IMG/VR virus record: IMGVR_UViG_3300047457_000632
Coordinates: 1-36,973 of that record
DNA: 36,973 nucleotides
Origin: a virus
Direction: 5' to 3' (one strand)
Part shown: positions 27,878 to 34,284 of the stretch, piece by piece
Numbering within the stretch: the stretch's first letter is position 1
Layout: each line of letters opens with the position of its first letter
Translations under genes and position numbers: made by a program
The notes under the pieces: model-generated
Databases searched by the model: none
Told to the model about the DNA's origin: nothing
The model's input: the letters and a program-made list of their open reading frames with translations, nothing else

Positions 27878-28193
27878 CCAACTCGCAAGGGCTCTCGTTG
27901 ATGCCATCAAGAACACACGACAGTGCATTGCGTCAGAGCAAACGATCATGAAAGATTTGGACCGCAAGCTTGAGTTAATGCTCACGTTTGCGAACGCACT
28001 TGACCACGTTGGATTTTCTGATGATGATGGACTAGCAGACCAACAGGCTCGTATGCTGGCAAAATCAATTCAGGATATGTCTAAGACAATCATTGCATGT
28101 TCGATACGTATCGAAGATTCACACAAGTCGTATGTGGTTCTGGACCGTTGCATCAAGGAAATGATGCCGACAATTAATGAGAAGATGAAATAA
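27870..28193 (+). CDS. Hypothetical helical protein
   Basis: 107 residues, almost entirely helical, with heptad-like segments (LVDAIKNTRQCIASEQTIMKDLDRKLELMLTF and ARMLAKSIQDMSKTIIACSIRI). The ATG overlaps the ERF-like stop by eight bases after GAGGAG. It may be a coiled-coil partner of the recombination protein; no family recognised. Confidence 0.55.
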   Translation: MPNQLARALVDAIKNTRQCIASEQTIMKDLDRKLELMLTFANALDHVGFSDDDGLADQQARMLAKSIQDMSKTIIACSIRIEDSHKSYVVLDRCIKEMMPTINEKMK

Positions 28194-28202
28194 TCTAAGC
28201 AT

Positions 28203-28228
28203 GGGTGGGCATGGCAACGTGCCCACCC
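28203..28228 (+). terminator. Hairpin before the next gene
   Basis: A perfect 9-bp stem GGGTGGGCA / TGCCCACCC with an 8-base loop, just upstream of AAAGGAG and ATG 28242. No T-run; more likely an mRNA stability or translation control element than a terminator. Confidence 0.5.
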
Positions 28229-28241
28229 AAAGGAGAATCAG

Positions 28242-28547
28242 ATGCGCGCAAAACAACTTGACATCATTGGGAACACCACGGTTACGACCACGGTTGATGA
28301 GCATGTGTACAATGAGGTGGTAGCAACAGGAAATCTGTCACAAGCAATTCGTACTGCATATGATGCGTGGGTAGGTGCGTACTGCCCATTGGTGCCAGCA
28401 CCATTTAGTCGCAAGCACGTGAGCATCGGTTGCTACATGACTGAAGATGACTACTACAGCACACGAGCCATTGCACTTTCACGTCGATGGTCAATCGCCA
28501 AGACACTACGTACCGCACTCAACTGGTACTACTATCATCGGAGCTAG
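28242..28547 (+). CDS. Hypothetical protein
   Basis: 101 residues after AAAGGAGAAT. Two similar patterns, VDEHVYNEVVATGNLSQAIRTAYDAWV and MTEDDYYSTRAIALSRRWSIAKTLRTALNWYY, each start with a short strand-like stretch and then two helices. These look like two ribbon-helix-helix-type units and might bind DNA. Three bases separate it from the initiator gene. Confidence 0.55.
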   Translation: MRAKQLDIIGNTTVTTTVDEHVYNEVVATGNLSQAIRTAYDAWVGAYCPLVPAPFSRKHVSIGCYMTEDDYYSTRAIALSRRWSIAKTLRTALNWYYYHRS

Positions 28548-28549
28548 TC

Positions 28550-29302
28550 ATGCATTACACACGAATACCACAAGCGTATTTTGATATACTCCCACAGCTA
28601 TCTGGTGCAGATGCCAAGATCCTGCTTGTGGTATTTCGGTGTACGCTTGGGTGGAATAAGAACACCGCAATCATTAGCTTATCAGTCATGGCTAAACAGA
28701 CTGGTGTGACCACACGTCAGATTACTGAATCCATCAAGCGCATACGGCTGATGGGGATTGTCACGGTAGAGCAGACAACTAAAGGGTATCGCTATACCGT
28801 CAACGATACACCAACATCACCAACTATAGAAGAAACTTCTATAGAAGAAACTTCTACACCAGAGCCAACTATAGAAGAAACTTCTATAAAAGTATCGAAG
28901 AAAGTTCTACCATATAAAGAAAAGAAAGAAAGTATAGATACTACATCTCACGATGTAGTACGAAAGCGAGCACGCAAGCCAAAGCAAGTGCCACCAGCTG
29001 ACGAGCAAGAGCGTACCGCACTTACGATATTTCGACAGGTGCATAGACTAAACGTACCGATTGCGGTACGAGACACGGTAGTACAACAGGTGACAGATCT
29101 CGACAGGTGGACACAGATTTGCACCGAGTGGATAGGTAAGGGCTTTAGACCTGGCAACGTAAATGGATGTCTACAAGTGTATCAGCAGGGATGGAGAACA
29201 AATGAGTCACGACAACGACAACGCGGAGATGTACAGGAACAACGTCGTAACGAGCGGATGGCGCAAAATCTTGCCGAGTATGACAAGCAAAACCCCACTT
29301 GA
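28550..29302 (+). CDS. Replication initiator, lambda O-like, carrying the origin iterons
   Basis: 250 residues from ATG 28550 after GGAG. Residues ~1-85 are a phage replication protein O-type winged helix: YTRIPQAYFDILPQLSGADAKILLVVFRCTLGWNKNTAIISLSVMAKQTGVTTRQITESIKRIRLMGIVTVEQTTKGYRYTV. The linker (residues ~90-125) is repetitive (TIEETSIEET ... PTIEETSI) because its DNA is made of the palindromic iterons. The C-terminal part (QVTDLDRWTQICTEWIGKGFRPGNVNGCLQVYQ) resembles helicase-loader interacting tails. It would bind its own gene and recruit the DnaC-like loader, whose gene overlaps it by 101 bases. Confidence 0.85.
   Translation: MHYTRIPQAYFDILPQLSGADAKILLVVFRCTLGWNKNTAIISLSVMAKQTGVTTRQITESIKRIRLMGIVTVEQTTKGYRYTVNDTPTSPTIEETSIEETSTPEPTIEETSIKVSKKVLPYKEKKESIDTTSHDVVRKRARKPKQVPPADEQERTALTIFRQVHRLNVPIAVRDTVVQQVTDLDRWTQICTEWIGKGFRPGNVNGCLQVYQQGWRTNESRQRQRGDVQEQRRNERMAQNLAEYDKQNPT
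28823..28909. repeat. Origin iterons inside the initiator gene
   Basis: Four iterons, best form TATAGAAG-AAA-CTTCTATA, with right halves at 28836, 28851, 28881 and 28904 (the last a GTTCT variant). They encode TIEETSI-like repeats. An AT-rich, purine-rich stretch follows (about 28910-28950), as expected for an unwinding element. Same sequence as the cluster at 19.1 kb. Confidence 0.8.
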
Positions 29303-30134
29303 GGAAATCGGTGTAGTCACTCCAAGCATGACTGGCGAGGAAGTCTACGAGGCATCTAAGGCATACTGGAAAGACTACTACCAGAATCGTGCCAAGAAGC
29401 GCAAAGCGGTTACCCTTAATCGCACCAAGCCTTGGGTAGATGGGTGCAAGTGCGACGGTGCTGGGTGGTATATGCTCGATGTTGACCCAATGGACTATCG
29501 GTATCGCCAGCTACAACGGTGCATTTGCAACGGATCTGGCCAATCATTTCGACACTCTTTGCATACCTTTGCAGAGGACACGTTCGAATCGTTTGATATT
29601 GAACGCAAGCTTGAGCCTTTCAATGCTGGTGGTATCACTATCAACACGGACACACAGAAGCGCATGTTGCTTCGTGCGTACAACACGCTACTGAATGATG
29701 ACATTGCAAATACCACGAGTTACTACCTGTGGGGTCTTGTAGGGTGTGGTAAATCGCACCTTGCACGTGCATGGGGCATCAAGTACGCTGATGCTGGCTA
29801 TAGCGTTGAGTATCGCGCTATGCTAAATCTGGTTGGTGAGTTGATGAACGCCATCAAAGAGAAGCGTGTTGAGCATGTAATCAGCACCATGATTGACGCA
29901 GACATTCTCATCATCGACGACATCGGTGCAGAGTCAGAGCAATCAGACTTTATCCGTAGCTGTGTCCTGCGTATCATTGATGGTCGTATGAGAAAGAAAA
30001 CGTTGTTTACTAGCAACGTTGACCCAGCTGACTTGCACACAGTGATGGATGAGCGCATTGCCGACCGCATCAATCAGAGCACTCGACTCTGGCTACCACT
30101 TCAGTCATATCGTAAGTTACTACGAAAGGATTGA
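29202..30134 (+). CDS. DnaC-like helicase loader ATPase
   Basis: 310 residues from ATG 29202 (GGAG ahead; an upstream ATG lacks a site). An N-terminal part has a Cys cluster CKCDGAGWYMLD ... CICNGSGQ (likely zinc). The AAA+ domain has Walker A GLVGCGKSH, Walker B ILIIDDIGAE, sensor LFTSNVD and the arginine-finger region DERIADRINQSTRLWLPL. It should load the host replicative helicase at the iteron origin. The gene overlaps the initiator by 101 bases. Confidence 0.9.
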   Translation: MSHDNDNAEMYRNNVVTSGWRKILPSMTSKTPLEEIGVVTPSMTGEEVYEASKAYWKDYYQNRAKKRKAVTLNRTKPWVDGCKCDGAGWYMLDVDPMDYRYRQLQRCICNGSGQSFRHSLHTFAEDTFESFDIERKLEPFNAGGITINTDTQKRMLLRAYNTLLNDDIANTTSYYLWGLVGCGKSHLARAWGIKYADAGYSVEYRAMLNLVGELMNAIKEKRVEHVISTMIDADILIIDDIGAESEQSDFIRSCVLRIIDGRMRKKTLFTSNVDPADLHTVMDERIADRINQSTRLWLPLQSYRKLLRKD

Positions 30135-30135
30135 T

Positions 30136-30207
30136 ATGAATAAAGCCAGCTCAGGCTTTTCTAGGACGCGTTGTAATTGCGATAGTGGCACATCGTATAG
30201 GTATTAG
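30136..30207 (+). CDS. Possible 23-residue peptide
   Basis: ATG 30136 lies two bases after the loader stop, with AAAGGA five bases upstream, and is open for 23 codons (MNKASSGFSRTRC, then NCDSGTSYRY). Its DNA also forms AAAGCC-AGCTCA-GGCTTT, a small hairpin followed by TTCT, so the stretch may instead be an mRNA control element. Confidence 0.35.
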   Translation: MNKASSGFSRTRCNCDSGTSYRY

Positions 30208-30224
30208 AATTATGGAGGCTTACA

Positions 30225-30845
30225 GTGGCAAACAAGTGGACTAGCGAGCAAGTCAACGAGTTACAAGATTTGGTATCTCGTGGTCTGACAGTTAAGCAGA
30301 TAGCAAAACTCATTGACCGTACCGTGGCGTCGGTACATCTAAAGGTCAAGCGCACAAACGTCAATACCGAAGTTGAAACCATTGCACTCTCTGAACTGGC
30401 TACAAAGATTGGCATACATCGCAACAACCTTGGTGCATACCTAATCAGAGAAAACATCAAGCCACATCTGATACGTGGTAATAAGTATTACTATAAGCTT
30501 TCAGACATCCAAGAGTGGTTTGACAATGGTTTTGCGCTTTCATGTGTAGTGCATCATGTTCCACTCTCAAATGAGATTTGGGATATGATACATGCATCAA
30601 CTCGGGATAGCGAACATCTTACGACCAGAAAAATAATCTGTGATGCGTTTAACGTGTATAGTAGCCACGTAGGTTACTGGATTCGAAGTATGGGATTCCC
30701 AAGTCCAGTATCACGGTCGAACATTGGTCATGTGTTTATTCGCAAGGATGTTGAAGAGTGGGCAGTGAAAAACAACAAGACTCATGGCAGTCTAAAAATC
30801 AACGTAGACGATCTCATTGCAAATCGTTTCAACGATGGGGAGTAG
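30225..30845 (+). CDS. Multi-HTH DNA-binding protein
   Basis: 206 residues from GTG 30225 after ATGGAGG. First module: WTSEQVNELQDLVSRGLTVKQIAKLIDRTVASVHLKVKR, a homeodomain-like helix-turn-helix. Second: IALSELATKIGIHRNNLGAYLIRENIKPHLIRGNKYYYKLSDIQEWF, an excisionase/MerR-like helix-turn-helix. A third helical part follows (TRKIICDAFNVYSSHVGYWIRSMGFP). Same plan as the 14809-15435 protein. It could be a late regulator or repressor of the replication genes. It is coupled to the resolvase by a TAGTG overlap. Confidence 0.65.
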   Translation: MANKWTSEQVNELQDLVSRGLTVKQIAKLIDRTVASVHLKVKRTNVNTEVETIALSELATKIGIHRNNLGAYLIRENIKPHLIRGNKYYYKLSDIQEWFDNGFALSCVVHHVPLSNEIWDMIHASTRDSEHLTTRKIICDAFNVYSSHVGYWIRSMGFPSPVSRSNIGHVFIRKDVEEWAVKNNKTHGSLKINVDDLIANRFNDGE

Positions 30846-31261
30846 TGCTTCCATATCCACCCAGCATTAACCATGCGTATCAAATGCACCATGGGCGCAA
30901 GATACTTAAACCAGAAGTGGCTGAGTATAAATCAACCATTGCGCTCATGGTGGCAAGTGCCAAGCAAACGTATGGAGAACCACCAACACCATTTCAAATG
31001 TTTGTCTATGTGTATCCACCAGATAGACGAAAGCGCGACTTGGACAACATATTGAAAATAATGCAAGACGGTGTTGCCACTGGCTTATGCGTTGACGATT
31101 CAATCATCAATGCAATAGCAGTAATTCGATGCGATATTGTTCAACACGGTTTGGTAGAAGTGATATTTACGGAATGTAATGCTGACGTATGGATTGAACA
31201 ACACGGCAGATGTCAGCATGATAGGCTTGAGAAGTTTGGACTTTTGTTGCCAAATCGTTGA
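30845..31261 (+). CDS. RusA-family Holliday junction resolvase
   Basis: 138 residues from GTG 30845 (TAGTG overlap after GGGGAG). Family signatures are clear: LPYPPSINHAYQ at the start, YVYPPDRRKRDLDNILKIMQDG (metal-binding Asp residues) and LCVDDSIINAIAVIR. It resolves recombination and replication junctions before packaging. About 25 residues beyond the usual end overlap the convergent leftward gene (31167-31664) by some 95 bases, a real tail-to-tail overlap. Confidence 0.9.
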   Translation: MLPYPPSINHAYQMHHGRKILKPEVAEYKSTIALMVASAKQTYGEPPTPFQMFVYVYPPDRRKRDLDNILKIMQDGVATGLCVDDSIINAIAVIRCDIVQHGLVEVIFTECNADVWIEQHGRCQHDRLEKFGLLLPNR

Positions 31262-31664
31262 ATGTAACCATAGTACCACGTTGTGGGACGCGCAGTTGTT
31301 TTTGTGACATCTTGGTAAACGTCTTCAAGTGCTCGTCTAATCCATCATCGAGCACCGTGTATTGCAAGAGCAATGCGTAGTATGATGCAATGCCGTGACT
31401 CAGTGATGCGTGCTTTACTGGCAACAATGCAGATACGCTATACTTGCGCATTAAATCGTTTCGAAAGAAATCGGTATCTACTACTGACATAGCAAATGGA
31501 ATGAGATTGCCAATGCCAGTAAGCGCGCCATACGTAGAGTAGGTGCTTACCAGCAAGTGCTTTTCGTCATAGTCTATGTGCTGGATGTTGCTGTTACACC
31601 AGTTTATTAGAAACTGATAGCGACAATGTGAGCCTAACAAAATGTTCTGATTCAGATAATCCAT
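31167..31664 (-). CDS. Hypothetical tail-module protein (last gene of the leftward operon)
   Basis: 165 residues, starting MDYLNQNILLGSHCRYQF. It is mixed alpha/beta with a hydrophobic middle (TYGALTGIGNLIPFAMSVVDTDFF, LSHGIASYYALLLQYTVL) and a basic end. GTG 31670 (GTGA overlap with the previous stop) and ATG 31664 (AGG six bases before) are both possible starts. From its place after the distal tail genes it is probably a tail tip or adhesion accessory protein; no family recognised. Confidence 0.5.
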   Translation of the reverse strand: MDYLNQNILLGSHCRYQFLINWCNSNIQHIDYDEKHLLVSTYSTYGALTGIGNLIPFAMSVVDTDFFRNDLMRKYSVSALLPVKHASLSHGIASYYALLLQYTVLDDGLDEHLKTFTKMSQKQLRVPQRGTMVTFNDLATKVQTSQAYHADICRVVQSIRQHYIP

Positions 31665-31666
31665 AA

Positions 31667-32821
31667 TCACCTACTACTAATCTTGAACTTCTTACCCTTG
31701 CGTAGAACTGCAATATCGTACATGCTGTCATTGAGTGCGCTTGGCTCGAGTACAAGCTGATAGCCGTTGCGGTCAATCTGAAGTGATACACGATCAACGT
31801 ATGAAAACCCAGGGTATGCTGTTGGGCTATTCACGTAATATAGTGGCTTCAATTCTTGAATAGCCAAGTTGCGATCTGGTAGTACCTGTGTGGGTGGTAT
31901 CTCATTTCCAGCAACGCTATATATCTTTGAAGACCCCACGCTTTTCACGTAGTGCACTGTCTTGTCATTGATGGCCGATAGTTGAAACGAGAAAAAACCA
32001 TACGGATCTACTCCATACGATATTACTTGACCAGTTGACGTGCCAGCACTAAATGCGTCATCAAGAAGCTGATTGTATGTGGTGTATGCTTGCCACGTGC
32101 TCGTGTTGTCAATATTGACACCAGTGGTAAGCATTCCACTGCCAATCTGAAAATACGTATTATTCGTGATAGCCGCATTAATCCACGTATTGATTTGCAC
32201 AGCAGTGTCAGTAAGAGCTGCTGGTGTGAATGCGGATGTTATTGCTGTCCAGTTAGTGATGCTGTAATATCCTAAGCACTCGAGGGTGACTTGACATCGC
32301 TGGCTAGATCGTGTGTCCGCATTGGTACGTGTTTCTACCTGTGGCGCACCAAACAGCGTAAGTTGCTGAGTAAGAATGGCAGTGCGAGCACCAGCACTGA
32401 TTGCAGTAGAGTATGGTGTTACTACACGCAACTTGTCTGCGTAGGTCTGTGCCACGTTGGCGTCAAACAATGTAGCAGTTACTGCGTTGTTTTGATACAT
32501 GATGTATCGTGATGCGTAATTCTCTAAGCCAATAGAAGTGGTAGAGCTACCATAGTCTACCGTGACGCGATTAACAAATCCTGACCATATCTGTTGTGCG
32601 TATTGGTCAAACACACGCACATGACGCAAAATACAGTCGAGGTACTGCATTGCATCGTCAAGTGGTACATCAATGTTGATGGTGGCAGACTCGCATCCAC
32701 CACGCGCTGTGATGGAGTGTTGGTACGTTGTCATACCATCAGTGATATTAAACACATCATCTGTGGATGGGCGGCCATATAAACCACGATTAAGTAGTGT
32801 AAGTGATAGTGATTCTATCAT
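31667..32821 (-). CDS. Distal tail / baseplate hub-like protein
   Basis: 384 residues. The beginning ITDGMTTYQHSITARGGCESATINIDVPLDDAMQYLDCILRHVRVFDQYAQQIWSGFVNRVTVDYG has the pattern of tail hub (Tal/gp27-like) first domains: a strand-rich start and the V-D-WxGxV element. A central Thr/Ala-rich domain follows, then DRVSLQIDRNGYQLVLEP. It is coupled by ATGA to the gene upstream. It probably forms the tail tip with it. No protease or lysozyme motif is seen. Confidence 0.6.
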   Translation of the reverse strand: MIESLSLTLLNRGLYGRPSTDDVFNITDGMTTYQHSITARGGCESATINIDVPLDDAMQYLDCILRHVRVFDQYAQQIWSGFVNRVTVDYGSSTTSIGLENYASRYIMYQNNAVTATLFDANVAQTYADKLRVVTPYSTAISAGARTAILTQQLTLFGAPQVETRTNADTRSSQRCQVTLECLGYYSITNWTAITSAFTPAALTDTAVQINTWINAAITNNTYFQIGSGMLTTGVNIDNTSTWQAYTTYNQLLDDAFSAGTSTGQVISYGVDPYGFFSFQLSAINDKTVHYVKSVGSSKIYSVAGNEIPPTQVLPDRNLAIQELKPLYYVNSPTAYPGFSYVDRVSLQIDRNGYQLVLEPSALNDSMYDIAVLRKGKKFKISSR

Positions 32822-34284
32822 GAACCCACCGATTGATATAAGTGAGCAAAACGAAATTGACCATAAAGAAACGGCTCAGTAATTGGGTCGTTGTCAATTT
32901 CACAATTGGCGTTCATGAAAACCACATACCCATACAGTATGCTGTCATTTTTTTGCATACGAATGGGGGTTCCTCGAACCTCCATTGCCTGATTATACTT
33001 ATACCGCAAATCAATACCAGTGCCAAATAAGTAATTTACAGATGTGGAAATTACACCCTTTATTGATGGCAGTGGTTGTGATGGCAGATTCAGATTGTCA
33101 TAGAATGATGAAACACGATATTGTACTGCTGGCGTGCTTGAGCCAATTAAACTGCTTGATACTGTAGGAAACATCTGCACGACGTTCATTGACCGAAACA
33201 TTGTTACTGATGTAAGCGAGTATGTGCGAGATGAGCCACGATTGATGTTTCTGGCCGTAATTGTGATGGGTATCTGATATGAGTTATCGTAGTTTGGCAT
33301 GCCAGCAAAGATACCTTGAATGTCTATTGGTGGCAACTGAAATACTCTGCGTGTTCCGCTAGAAGAAATCTGTGTACCTACTGACCTCACATATGGTGTA
33401 GAAAATCCTTGGATAGTAGCGCGAATTTCAATCTCATTTGATTGCACATCACCAACCATAATAATGGATAGTGGGCATCCAATTGAGTCAATATCTTGCA
33501 CGTTGTAGTTATATGTACCAATAGTGACACTTGATCCAGCAGTAAGTGTGCCAGATGCCAATATTGACTGTTGAAAAAATGTGTCATCAGTAATAAAGTT
33601 AAATATGCATGGACCAATAGTTGATGTTGCTACTGGTAGTTGAAAGTTAAAGTCAATATTGACCATATCTCCAAGATTAAAAAGCGTACCAATATTATCA
33701 TATACAGTAAATCGTAACTGATTAAAAATATTTGTAATTATTGACGTATATGATACTGCGGCATCACTTCCGTATGGAGAGCGAGTAATTTTCAATCGTA
33801 AATACAACGATGGCAATGGTAACTTTACGTCACGACCAAATGTTGTATTGTCTTCTTGAATGTTTGCAGACTGTACAAACCACTCTGTAAAAGTGGTGTC
33901 ACTTGGACGTTTGATACCAATCACCGCTGGCATGCCATATGATTGGCTTGTAAGCGCAAGACGCAAATACTTCACTACTTCGTATACTACTTCGCGTGTT
34001 TTACCACTAATTACAATTCGTAGTTCATCATCTTGCACCTCAGCACCACGTTGAACAAGCTCTTGCGTGAGTGTGAATGGACTGCCACCACTATACACGT
34101 CAATAAAATTGGTGGCACGTGGCATAAACGTGTTGCCATTGCCATCAGACAATACTGATATATGTGTCGTAGTGCTACTAAATAAGTTAGTCACATCGAG
34201 CGTACTTGAGTTGCCCACGTATGGATTGCCATTGGTGTTGTTGATATGCATTGGTGCATAGTATTTTGACCACGATCCGTACAT
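32818..34284 (-). CDS. Distal tail protein (Dit-like)
   Basis: 488 residues directly after the tape measure gene, where siphoviruses encode Dit. It is almost wholly beta, with many Asn/Thr/Ser (VTNLFSSTTTHISVLSDGNGNTFMPRATNFIDVYSG, LRIVISGKTREVVYEVVKYL, ITDDTFFQQSILASGTLTAGS). The length is roughly twice a minimal Dit, so an added carbohydrate-binding or evolved Dit domain is plausible. The start overlaps the tape measure stop (TAATG). Confidence 0.6.
   Translation of the reverse strand: MYGSWSKYYAPMHINNTNGNPYVGNSSTLDVTNLFSSTTTHISVLSDGNGNTFMPRATNFIDVYSGGSPFTLTQELVQRGAEVQDDELRIVISGKTREVVYEVVKYLRLALTSQSYGMPAVIGIKRPSDTTFTEWFVQSANIQEDNTTFGRDVKLPLPSLYLRLKITRSPYGSDAAVSYTSIITNIFNQLRFTVYDNIGTLFNLGDMVNIDFNFQLPVATSTIGPCIFNFITDDTFFQQSILASGTLTAGSSVTIGTYNYNVQDIDSIGCPLSIIMVGDVQSNEIEIRATIQGFSTPYVRSVGTQISSSGTRRVFQLPPIDIQGIFAGMPNYDNSYQIPITITARNINRGSSRTYSLTSVTMFRSMNVVQMFPTVSSSLIGSSTPAVQYRVSSFYDNLNLPSQPLPSIKGVISTSVNYLFGTGIDLRYKYNQAMEVRGTPIRMQKNDSILYGYVVFMNANCEIDNDPITEPFLYGQFRFAHLYQSVGS

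Noticed and set aside
28823-28909. Iteron repeats considered as a CRISPR-like array
   Set aside because: Repeats are palindromic, irregularly spaced by 15-30 bp and lie inside the initiator gene; no spacers and no cas genes.
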